Made by a program: the position numbers and the translations under genes. Shown one piece after another: positions 35,825-43,186 of a stretch of 64,000 nucleotides of DNA. How positions within the stretch are numbered: position 1 is the first letter of the stretch; each line of letters starts with the position of its first letter. The notes below the pieces were generated by a model. It saw only the letters and a list, made by a program, of their open reading frames with translations, did not search any database and had not been told where the DNA came from. Source of the DNA: Pedobacter duraquae (GTDB taxonomy: Bacteria > Bacteroidota > Bacteroidia > Sphingobacteriales > Sphingobacteriaceae); NCBI RefSeq assembly GCF_004362245.1, contig NZ_SNWM01000003.1:372001-436000 (forward strand), in the 5' to 3' direction.

Positions 35825-36997
35825 ATGAAGCGTATTTCTCTTTTTTTTCTGATGATGTCGGTTACTTTGATAACCCAGGCACAGACTTTTACTTATAATG
35901 CAGGTGGTGCCGCAGGCAAAAATTACTATCAGGAACTTCCTTATCAGGATATAAATGGGAAGATGATTGTGCAAGTTAAAGTTGGTGGGCAAACAGCAAA
36001 TTTTTTATTTGACACGGGGGCACCAACTTCTATCAGTAAAGAGCTTGCGAAGGCTTCGGGAGCAACATTCCTGCGTAATGCACCTGTAACGGACGCCGGG
36101 GGATTAAAGGATTCCACATCTGTGGTGTTGCCAAAATCGATACGACTGGGTGAAGTGGAGTTTAATGATATTCCTGCCGTTACGCTGGTGCCCGATTTTT
36201 TTAAATGTTGGGGCGTTACAGGGATCATTGGGAGCAATTTGCTTAGAAATAGTGTTGTGCAGATTGACGCAGTAAAGAAACGTATCATCCTGACCGATCA
36301 GCCTGAAAAGTTAAATCTCAATCCAAAGAACGCGATCCCGCTGCTGCTTTCTAAAGGGCAAAGTGATCCAAGGATTCAGATTAAGCTCGCTAAAAAGGTA
36401 AGCATGACAATGGGTTTTGATACGGGTGATAACAGCTTCTTACGTTTATCCGAAGATTTCATGAACCAACTTAGCAAGTCCAAAGTATTTGAAGTCCTTT
36501 CGGAAGGTTATGGTGCAACAAGGATCAGCGCATTTGGAGAACAAAAAGCAGCTGATAAATTCTTATTACGTTTTGCAAACTTCGAGCTGGGGTCAGGTAA
36601 ATTCAGCAATGTGGTAACATATACTGACAAAAACGGTATTCCTGGGATAGGCACAAAATTGCTGGAGTATGGATTGGTTACTCTGGATTACATGGATAAA
36701 AAATTCTATTTTGAACCTTACAAGGAGATAACGGATCTGAACGAAACACGCTGGCCGTTTGAGCTTTCTCTGGATGGCGACAAGCTGATTTTTGGTGCGG
36801 TATGGAAAAGTGCTGCTGGACAGTTAAAGCAAGGAGAACAAATCCTGGCTATCAATGAAAAGGAATATCCTGCAGTAAGTCTCTGTCAGATGCTAACCAG
36901 TCCTTCTGTGTTTAAAGGATTGACAAGTGCTGTCCTGAAGATAAAGGATGCCGATGGTGCCATTAGAACAGTTACAGTAAAAAGAGAAATTTTATAA
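35825..36997 (+). CDS. Retropepsin-like aspartyl protease with PDZ domain
   Basis: A 390-aa exported protein (signal KRISLFFLMMSVTLITQAQ). Two pepsin-like lobes: FLFDTGAPTSI with catalytic Asp63 and MGFDTGDNSF for the second, weaker DTG. A C-terminal PDZ-like segment (QLKQGEQILAINEKEYP) follows. The single-chain double-lobed form with C-terminal PDZ is frequent in Bacteroidota and its substrate is unknown. No lipobox, so periplasmic. It is followed after 43 nt by the amine oxidase gene, possibly in the same transcript. Confidence 0.87.
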   Translation: MKRISLFFLMMSVTLITQAQTFTYNAGGAAGKNYYQELPYQDINGKMIVQVKVGGQTANFLFDTGAPTSISKELAKASGATFLRNAPVTDAGGLKDSTSVVLPKSIRLGEVEFNDIPAVTLVPDFFKCWGVTGIIGSNLLRNSVVQIDAVKKRIILTDQPEKLNLNPKNAIPLLLSKGQSDPRIQIKLAKKVSMTMGFDTGDNSFLRLSEDFMNQLSKSKVFEVLSEGYGATRISAFGEQKAADKFLLRFANFELGSGKFSNVVTYTDKNGIPGIGTKLLEYGLVTLDYMDKKFYFEPYKEITDLNETRWPFELSLDGDKLIFGAVWKSAAGQLKQGEQILAINEKEYPAVSLCQMLTSPSVFKGLTSAVLKIKDADGAIRTVTVKREIL

Positions 36998-37040
36998 CTT
37001 TAGGTACCCGCTATCTGTTGTTTGTGGCAAACAGAACTCT

Positions 37041-38315
37041 ATGTCAGAAAAACATATCGTTGTTATAGGTGCGGGTATCGCCGGCCTCTCGGTAGCTTAT
37101 AAATTAGCATGTCATTTTGACGTTACCCTTATTGAAGCGTCAGGCAGGATCGGGGGGAGGATCAATACTTTAAAAGCAGATAATTTCTCTGGAAGGATTG
37201 AGGCAGGAGCAGAATTTATTCATGGCAATGCACAAAATACCTACGCTCTATTGAAAGCTGCGGGAATTGGCTATACGGAAGTGTCAGGTGAGTTTTACCG
37301 GGAAAAAGAGGGAGGACTTCGGGTGCAGAACGAAATGGTAGCAGGTTGGGATACACTCCTAGAACGTCTTTCAGCGTTAGAAAATGATATGACGCTTGAC
37401 GATTTTTTACATCGTTTTTTTCCGGGGGCGGAATATGCTGAACTCAGGTTGCAGGCGCAGTCGTACGCAGGAGGGTTTGATCTTGCGGATCCTGAAAAGG
37501 TAAGTGCAAAAACGCTATATCAGGAATGGTCTGACGAAACCCCGGAATACAGGATCAATGGCGGTTATAGTCTGCTTGTTGATTTTCTGGAAAAGGAATG
37601 TCTAAAAATGGGTTGTACTATTATTCTGGATTCTGCTGTAAAGAAAATCAGTTGGGCAAAAGATGAAGTTACGGTCCAAACAGATAAAGTACCAACCTTC
37701 CGGGCGGAAAAGTGTATCGTAACACTTCCCCTGCCACTGCTCCAGCAACACGGGAATGACAGTGAACTGGCGCTTTCATTTGAGCCCGGGATTCAAAGCT
37801 ACCACACTGCTTTTAATGCTATAGGCTATGGTACGGTGGTCAAAGTAGTTTTTGAGTTTAACACTGCCTTCTGGAAAAAGGATATGGGTTTTGTATTTGG
37901 CGAGGTGCCTTTTCCAACATGGTGGACACAGCTTCCCGATGATAACCTGACGCTTACGGGTTGGGCCGGAGGTGCGCATGCGGACGCTCTTGCAGGGGCT
38001 TCAGAAAAAGAACTGCTGGATAGTGCCATTTTTTCCGTATCCGAGATCTTCGATATCCCAAAAGAGGAGGTCAGCGGAAATCTGCGTGCCGCTTTTATCA
38101 GGAACTGGACGGAGAATCCGTACAGCACCGGTGCCTACAGTTACGCCACTCCGGCAAGTAAGGCTGCCAGAAAGCTTCTGGCATGTCCAATAGCGCATAC
38201 CCTGTATTTTTGTGGGGAAGCGATTTACGATGGGCCAGATCAGGGAACAGTAGAAGCAGCAATTACCAGTGCTTACAGCACTGCAGCCCTTATACTTTCA
38301 TCCTTTGAATCCTAA
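37041..38315 (+). CDS. Flavin-dependent amine oxidase
   Basis: A 424-aa monoamine-oxidase-family protein. FAD dinucleotide loop VVIGAGIAGLSVAYKL, then EASGRIGGRINTL with the second conserved GRxxT-like pattern, and C-terminal FAD motif YFCGEAIYDGPDQGTVEAAI. The aromatic cage cannot be placed with confidence. Substrate unknown (amine, polyamine or a carotenoid-like polyene are all possible for this superfamily). The last 26 nt overlap the convergent P-type ATPase gene. Confidence 0.88.
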   Translation: MSEKHIVVIGAGIAGLSVAYKLACHFDVTLIEASGRIGGRINTLKADNFSGRIEAGAEFIHGNAQNTYALLKAAGIGYTEVSGEFYREKEGGLRVQNEMVAGWDTLLERLSALENDMTLDDFLHRFFPGAEYAELRLQAQSYAGGFDLADPEKVSAKTLYQEWSDETPEYRINGGYSLLVDFLEKECLKMGCTIILDSAVKKISWAKDEVTVQTDKVPTFRAEKCIVTLPLPLLQQHGNDSELALSFEPGIQSYHTAFNAIGYGTVVKVVFEFNTAFWKKDMGFVFGEVPFPTWWTQLPDDNLTLTGWAGGAHADALAGASEKELLDSAIFSVSEIFDIPKEEVSGNLRAAFIRNWTENPYSTGAYSYATPASKAARKLLACPIAHTLYFCGEAIYDGPDQGTVEAAITSAYSTAALILSSFES

Positions 38316-40278
38316 CCGCATTTAAAATTGCCAGTAGTGCCACGCCAACGTCTGCAATTACGGCTTCCCAAAGGGTAGCAATGCCTCCGGCGCCTAAAAT
38401 AAGCACCAAAATTTTGACGGCCATGGCTAGTATGATATTTTGCCAAACCACCTGCCTGGTGAGCTTACCAACACGAATTGCGGTAACGATCTTTGCTGGC
38501 TGGTCATTCTGGATTACAATATCCGCAGTTTCAATTGCGGCATCACTTCCCAGTCCGCCCATGGCAAATCCGGCATCAGCCAAGGCTATGACAGGGGCAT
38601 CATTTACACCATCGCCTACAAAGGCAACGGATCTGCCTGCAGCCTTAATCTGCTCAAGTTGGGTAACTTTGTCTTCTGGAAGCAAATCGCCGAAAAACTG
38701 ATCTATGCCGAGATATGTTGCCACTTTTTTAACTACATGCTGCTTGTCACCACTCAACATTACAGTTTGTATGTTTAAAGCATGCAGGTCCTTAATCGTT
38801 TGCAGTGCATCTGGTTTCACCTCATCAGCAATCGTCATATAGCCAGCATATTTCCCGTCAACTGCAAATAGAACAACTGTATCTTCCAACTGGTCTATAG
38901 CGGCCGGATAAACAACTTGTTTCATTTTCATCAACCGTGCATTTCCGGCCAGTACTACTTTATCGTTAATGGTGCCTGACAATCCGTGACCAGGAATTTC
39001 TTCCAGGGCGGCAACCTCTGGTAAATGATCGCCCAGGTTGGCATAAGCAGTAACGGCTTTCGCTACCGGATGGGCAGATTTACTTTCTATAGCTGCGGCG
39101 AGCTGCACCAATTCTTGTTCTTCAATGCCTTCAGGTACCACCTGTTGTACTTTGAATACGCCCATGGTAAGAGTACCCGTTTTGTCCATCACTACGGTAT
39201 TAACTTTGGTGACTACATCCAGGAAGTTTGATCCTTTAAATAAGATTCCGTTTTTAGAAGCCAGGCCAATTCCTCCGAAATAGCCAAGAGGGATAGAAAC
39301 AACCAAGGCACAAGGGCAACTGATCACAAGAAATACGAGACCGCGGTATAGCCAGTCCTTAAAATGATAATCTGGCAGAAAAAGCAGGGGAAGTAGTACA
39401 ACAAGCACCGCAAGCGCAAAGACTATTGGCGTATATACTTTAGCAAACCTGGATATGAATAACTGAGTTTGTGATTTTCGCGCTGTTGCATCCTGAACCA
39501 TTTCCAGAATCTTACTGAGTTTACTATCCTTAAATAAGGCTTTAACCTGAATTTGTACCAACTGATTCAGGTTAATCATTCCAGCCAATACTGATTCTCC
39601 TTTTTCTTTCGTATCGGGTACACTTTCGCCAGTTAAGGCAGCAGTATTGAAAGCCGCGCTATCTGTGAGCAATACACCGTCGAGCGCCACTTTTTCACCA
39701 GGTTTTACTTCTATAATATCGTCTACCTGTACTTCTGCAGGATTGATACTTTGAACTTTACCATCTCTGATTATGTCTACGCGGTCTGGCCTGATATCCA
39801 GTAGTGCCTTGATGTTGTTTTTGGCTTTAGATACTGCAGCGTCCTGAAACCATTCGCCTATGGAATAGAAAACCATAACGGCTACACCTTCACTATAGGA
39901 TCCAATGGCAAAGGCACCGATTGTAGCGACACTCATCAGGAAAAATTCATTGAAAAAATCAAGCCGCATTGCTTTGCGATAGGACAGCTCCAGGACCTGA
40001 TATCCCGATAACAAGAATGCCGGGACATAGATAATCAAGCTAATCAGTTTGTTGAATCGGATTCCAAAGCCGAGATCAAGTGCTTGCATGATCAGCAGGA
40101 TAACTAAAGCCAATAATAATGGCCAGTGTGATAACCATCCGGCATCGCTATCGCCGTGATCATGATCATGATCGTCATGATCGTGTTCGTTATTGTGTAT
40201 ATGTTTAGGTTTGGCGGCATCTGGGCCGCAGCAGTGGTCGTGGTGATTATGTTTAGGCAGTACAGTCATAATACCCAA
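38290..40278 (-). CDS. P1B-type Zn/Cd/Co-transporting ATPase
   Basis: A 662-aa heavy-metal pump of the ZntA/CadA type. Hallmarks: SCPCALV (CPC metal-transport motif), VMDKTGTLTMG (phosphorylated Asp), SAHPVAKAV (HP motif), ALTGESVPD, and FVGDGVNDAPVIALADAG. There is no HMA ferredoxin-like domain; instead the N-terminus is His- and Asp-rich (HNEHDHDDHDHDHGDSD, and HDHCC) and probably chelates zinc. Eight membrane helices expected. It follows a Fur-family regulator by 35 nt on the same strand, so export of Zn or a similar ion under metal-responsive control is likely. Ends in a 26-nt convergent overlap with the amine oxidase. Confidence 0.94.
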   Translation of the reverse strand: MGIMTVLPKHNHHDHCCGPDAAKPKHIHNNEHDHDDHDHDHGDSDAGWLSHWPLLLALVILLIMQALDLGFGIRFNKLISLIIYVPAFLLSGYQVLELSYRKAMRLDFFNEFFLMSVATIGAFAIGSYSEGVAVMVFYSIGEWFQDAAVSKAKNNIKALLDIRPDRVDIIRDGKVQSINPAEVQVDDIIEVKPGEKVALDGVLLTDSAAFNTAALTGESVPDTKEKGESVLAGMINLNQLVQIQVKALFKDSKLSKILEMVQDATARKSQTQLFISRFAKVYTPIVFALAVLVVLLPLLFLPDYHFKDWLYRGLVFLVISCPCALVVSIPLGYFGGIGLASKNGILFKGSNFLDVVTKVNTVVMDKTGTLTMGVFKVQQVVPEGIEEQELVQLAAAIESKSAHPVAKAVTAYANLGDHLPEVAALEEIPGHGLSGTINDKVVLAGNARLMKMKQVVYPAAIDQLEDTVVLFAVDGKYAGYMTIADEVKPDALQTIKDLHALNIQTVMLSGDKQHVVKKVATYLGIDQFFGDLLPEDKVTQLEQIKAAGRSVAFVGDGVNDAPVIALADAGFAMGGLGSDAAIETADIVIQNDQPAKIVTAIRVGKLTRQVVWQNIILAMAVKILVLILGAGGIATLWEAVIADVGVALLAILNAVRIQRMKV

Positions 40279-40313
40279 AGGTACTGCTTAAGCGGTGCAA
40301 TGGTATTGCAAAG

Positions 40314-40727
40314 TTATACTGCGCAGGCGGCACAAATTCCTTTGACAATCAGCTCACGTTCCTGAGCCTGATATGCTTCAGGTAATACTACTTCGGGAAT
40401 AATTGTTTTTGGTAAGCAATGCGTTTCCTTGCAGCTATTACAGAAAAAGTGAACGTGAAGATCGTGATGATGTCCCGGATCGCAACCCTGTTGACAAAGC
40501 GCAAACTTCGTGATGCCGGTACCATCTTCTATGCGGTGTACCAATCCGTGCTCTTCAAAAGTCTTGATTGTGCGGTAGAGCGTTACACGATCACTACGAT
40601 CCATTTCAAGCTCCATCTCTGTTAAGCTAACAGCTGCAGAGCGTTTGGTCAGGTAGTCCAGCGCCAATAAACGCATAGCTGTTGGATTAATCTGTTTGTC
40701 GCTTAACTTTTTCTCGAGCTCTTTCAT
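40314..40727 (-). CDS. Fur-family metal regulator
   Basis: A 137-aa Fur-family repressor: winged helix (about residues 14-80, with SDRVTLYRTIKTFEEHGLVH) then a C-terminal dimer domain rich in metal ligands: HHHDLHVHFFC at 86-96, and the structural zinc pairs C96/C99 (CNSC) and C132/C135 (CAAC). It could be Zur- or Fur-like; next to a zinc/cadmium ATPase, Zur-like sensing is the best guess. The gene is upstream of the ATPase by 35 nt in one transcript. A loosely spaced 7-bp inverted repeat (CGAAATA / TATTTCG, 40768-40803) lies before it and could be an operator. Confidence 0.9.
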   Translation of the reverse strand: MKELEKKLSDKQINPTAMRLLALDYLTKRSAAVSLTEMELEMDRSDRVTLYRTIKTFEEHGLVHRIEDGTGITKFALCQQGCDPGHHHDLHVHFFCNSCKETHCLPKTIIPEVVLPEAYQAQERELIVKGICAACAV

Positions 40728-41083
40728 GGGTTTGGCAAAGATCTTCGTCTATGCTTACACTAAATTACGAAATAAATTGCGCAGGAGCGAAGTAAATATT
40801 TCGGAATTGGATATTCTTATCTGTAAATGACAGTTAGCAGCTCAAAGGCTACTGTATAGATCTGTATCAATCGTCCTTTGATCAAATCACGGTTTTGTTT
40901 ATTGTTCATTTTATTTGAGCTGTTATGTTAAACTTATCCTCATCTACGGTTATTGCAGAAAATGAGATGTTTAAGTTTGATTTTTAATTAGCACAAATTT
41001 ATGTGTTTAAACACTGGACTCAGATAACATAGGATAAGAAATGTCAATTCAGAAAAATAGTGGTAAAAAATAAAACTATTGTT
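40728..41083. other. Intergenic stretch between the Fur gene and tRNA-Leu
   Basis: Holds the upstream region of the Fur gene, including the CGAAATA / TATTTCG pair (40768-40774 and 40797-40803). A 20-codon plus-strand frame at 40925-40987 (MLNLSSSTVIAENEMFKFDF) resembles the first residues of a gene that was lost, but I cannot assign it. No other gene seen. Confidence 0.4.
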
Positions 41084-41091
41084 TAGATTTG
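41084..41091 (+). promoter_or_regulatory. -7 promoter element of tRNA-Leu
   Basis: TAGATTTG fits TAnnTTTG and ends 27 nt before the tRNA 5' end. Confidence 0.45.
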
Positions 41092-41118
41092 CGGCCTGGC
41101 GTAACAGCTATCATTGAT

Positions 41119-41202
41119 GCCCGGATGGCGAAATTGGTAAACGTTGCGGTCTCAGAAGCCGTTGGAGTACAATCCTTGAGAGTTCGAGTCTCTCTTCGGG
41201 CA
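41119..41202 (+). tRNA. tRNA-Leu (anticodon CAG)
   Basis: An 84-nt class II tRNA: acceptor stem GCCCGGA paired with TTCGGGC plus discriminator A, D-arm with GGCGAAATTGG, anticodon loop CTCAGAA giving CAG, a long variable arm, and T-loop TTCGAGT. It reads the CTG codon. CCA is not encoded. A terminator follows directly. Confidence 0.95.
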
Positions 41203-41206
41203 CGGT

Positions 41207-41243
41207 AAAAGGGGAAACTTTGTTCATCAGAGTTTCCCCTTTT
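41207..41243 (+). terminator. Intrinsic terminator of tRNA-Leu
   Basis: Stem AAAAGGGGAAACT / AGTTTCCCCTTTT, 13 bp, immediately after the tRNA, with an 11-nt loop and a T-rich end. Confidence 0.9.
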
Positions 41244-41367
41244 TGTTTAGCTGTTATCCCCGGTCTTCCGATCCGGTACTATGCGCGTAGAAAAAGCTAA
41301 ATCAGCCAATCTTGGAAATGTGCTAATCCTCCCGTGTTTTGTATAAATCTATGGGAGTCTATCCAAA

Positions 41368-41394
41368 TAACTTTGTTATCAATATTTAACAAAG
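41368..41394 (+). promoter_or_regulatory. -7 element overlapped by an inverted repeat, before SDR 1
   Basis: TAACTTTG (41368-41375) fits TAnnTTTG. CTTTGTTA (41371-41378) and TAACAAAG (41387-41394) form a perfect 8-bp inverted repeat that covers the end of the box and the expected start point, 6 nt before the ATG at 41400. It fits a repressor operator. Confidence 0.5.
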
Positions 41395-41399
41395 AAAAA

Positions 41400-42218
41400 A
41401 TGTCAAAAATAGTTTTAATAACCGGCGCCTCGAGAGGCTTTGGTAAAATCTGGGCGAAGGCCCTTTTAGAACGCGGCGATAAAGTTGCGGCAACAGCAAG
41501 GAATATTGCAGACCTGGACGATCTGGTAGCGCTTTACGGCGATGCGGTGTTTCCTGTGCAACTGGATGTAAACAATCGTGACGCTTGTTTTGCTGCGGTA
41601 GATCAGGTAAACAAACACTTTGGACGTATCGATGTGTTGATCAATAATGCTGGCTTCGGTTTATTTGGTGCGATTGAAGAAACAACTGAAGCACAGGCAC
41701 GTGCGCAGATGGAAACAAACTTCTTTGGTTTGCTATGGGTAACACAAGCTATTGTTCCCGTTATGCGTGCACAAGGCAGCGGACACATCATTCAGGTATC
41801 CAGTTTCTTAGGCTTAGTAGCCTTGCCTGTGCTGGGATTATACAATGCTTCTAAATATGCAGTCAATGGGTTGAGCGAAACACTCGCAGCAGAAGTAAAA
41901 GGTTTTGGCATCCAGGTTAGCCTGATTGAGCCCAATGGTTTTTCAACAGATTGGTCTGGTGCATCTGCAGTTCAAACTGTGGATAATGAGGCTTATGCGC
42001 CGGTAAAAAAGGCGTTTTTTGAAGCGGCTACGCCAGAGAGCTGGGGCAAGCCGGAAGCTACAGCTAAAGCAGTGTTGAAATTAATCGATAGCCAAAATCC
42101 ACCATTACACTTTTTATTAGGAAAAGTAGCATATCCTGCTGTGAAGCAGGTTTATGAAGGGCGTTTGGCCGAGTTTGAAGCATGGGCTGAAGTATCGGCG
42201 GAAGCACACGGTCATTAA
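41400..42218 (+). CDS. Short-chain dehydrogenase/reductase (SDR 1)
   Basis: A 272-aa classical SDR: cofactor loop VLITGASRGFGKIW (TGxxxGxG), NNAGFGLFG (NNAG), Ser in IIQVSSFLGL and YNASKYAVNG (YxxxK). The substrate is unknown; overall sequence resembles the broad group of oxidoreductases acting on small carbonyls, with Arg15 after the Ser hinting at NADP(H). I start at ATG 41400; the longer in-frame start would lie upstream of the promoter box. An AraC regulator gene follows on the same strand, 75 nt later, with a hairpin in between. Confidence 0.9.
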   Translation: MSKIVLITGASRGFGKIWAKALLERGDKVAATARNIADLDDLVALYGDAVFPVQLDVNNRDACFAAVDQVNKHFGRIDVLINNAGFGLFGAIEETTEAQARAQMETNFFGLLWVTQAIVPVMRAQGSGHIIQVSSFLGLVALPVLGLYNASKYAVNGLSETLAAEVKGFGIQVSLIEPNGFSTDWSGASAVQTVDNEAYAPVKKAFFEAATPESWGKPEATAKAVLKLIDSQNPPLHFLLGKVAYPAVKQVYEGRLAEFEAWAEVSAEAHGH

Positions 42219-42237
42219 CAAATCATATAATAAATTG

Positions 42238-42276
42238 AGCCACAATCTGCCAATTCTTATTGTGTAGATTGTGGTT
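42238..42276 (+). terminator. Nested hairpin between SDR 1 and the AraC 1 gene
   Basis: Outer arms CCACAATCT / AGATTGTGG (9 bp, extendable to 11 with a wobble) enclose an inner CAAT-TCTT-ATTG hairpin. No true T-run follows (TTAATT), so it may be a weak terminator or a protein-binding operator for the regulator gene. Confidence 0.5.
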
Positions 42277-42293
42277 AATTAGCGTTTACTGAG

Positions 42294-43184
42294 ATGAAAC
42301 ATTATAAAAGTTTGATTGAATTACATCGGGATAACGGATTTCCGCCACCAGAACATCCGCTGTTCAGTATTTATCAGTGTAACCATGCCTGCTCAATTGG
42401 CGACAGGGAGTTTACGAGCGACTTCTATATGATTGGATTTAAGAAGTTAATCGCGGGGGTTATTTTGTATGGACGTACCCAATATGATCATCAAAGTGGC
42501 TCTATGATGTTTTTTAAGCCGCGTCAGATTATTGAAATGAAAAATCTTGAAATGGACGAAGACGGATTTCTGATGTTTATACATGAGGATTATCTGAACG
42601 GCCATAATTTGTATAACGATATTAAGAAATATCACTACTTCGATTATGAGACAAATGAGGCACTGCACCTATCGCCCGGAGAAGAAAAAACTACCTGGGA
42701 TCTTTACCATAAAATCGAAACTGAATATCAGAACAACCAGGATGAATACAGTCGCGAGTTAATCCTTGCCAATGTCGATACCATGTTGAAATATAGTCAG
42801 CGCTTTTACAAAAGACAGTTCATCAACCGTGGAGAGCTATCGGGAAAAACGGTTACTAAGTTTAATGAGGAACTGAATAAATATGTTGCTGCCGGGATGC
42901 TTGATGTTAAGGGGCTGCCGTCAGTGCATGATATCGCGGATCGGTTAAATATATCCGCAGGCTACCTGACCGATGTGCTAAAACAGGAAAGTGGGAAGAC
43001 TGCGCTGGAGCATATCCATATCTATTTGATTTCCGAGGCCAAGAATAAATTAATGGGCGAAGACAAGTCTGTATCAGAAATTGCCTATGCGCTGGGATTC
43101 GAAAATTTATCCTATTTCTCTAGATTATTTAAAAAGGAGGTGGGTGTAAGTCCTAACTTCTTTAAAAAGCAAGTGGTCAATTGA
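42294..43184 (+). CDS. AraC-family transcriptional regulator (AraC 1)
   Basis: A 296-aa regulator with an N-terminal ligand-binding/cupin-like half and a C-terminal AraC domain (about residues 195-293): first HTH PSVHDIADRLNISAGYLTDV, second HTH SVSEIAYALGFENLSYFSRLFKKEVGVSP (broken here into the conserved parts SVSEIAYALGFENL and SRLFKKEVG). It follows SDR 1 on the same strand and probably controls it. N-terminal ligand unknown. The stop codon lies two bases before the convergent GAF gene end. Confidence 0.9.
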   Translation: MKHYKSLIELHRDNGFPPPEHPLFSIYQCNHACSIGDREFTSDFYMIGFKKLIAGVILYGRTQYDHQSGSMMFFKPRQIIEMKNLEMDEDGFLMFIHEDYLNGHNLYNDIKKYHYFDYETNEALHLSPGEEKTTWDLYHKIETEYQNNQDEYSRELILANVDTMLKYSQRFYKRQFINRGELSGKTVTKFNEELNKYVAAGMLDVKGLPSVHDIADRLNISAGYLTDVLKQESGKTALEHIHIYLISEAKNKLMGEDKSVSEIAYALGFENLSYFSRLFKKEVGVSPNFFKKQVVN

Positions 43185-43186
43185 GA

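Noticed and set aside
38381..38778. Plus-strand frames over the P-type ATPase
   Set aside because: They lie opposite conserved catalytic motifs of the real gene; sequence is the complement of those motifs.
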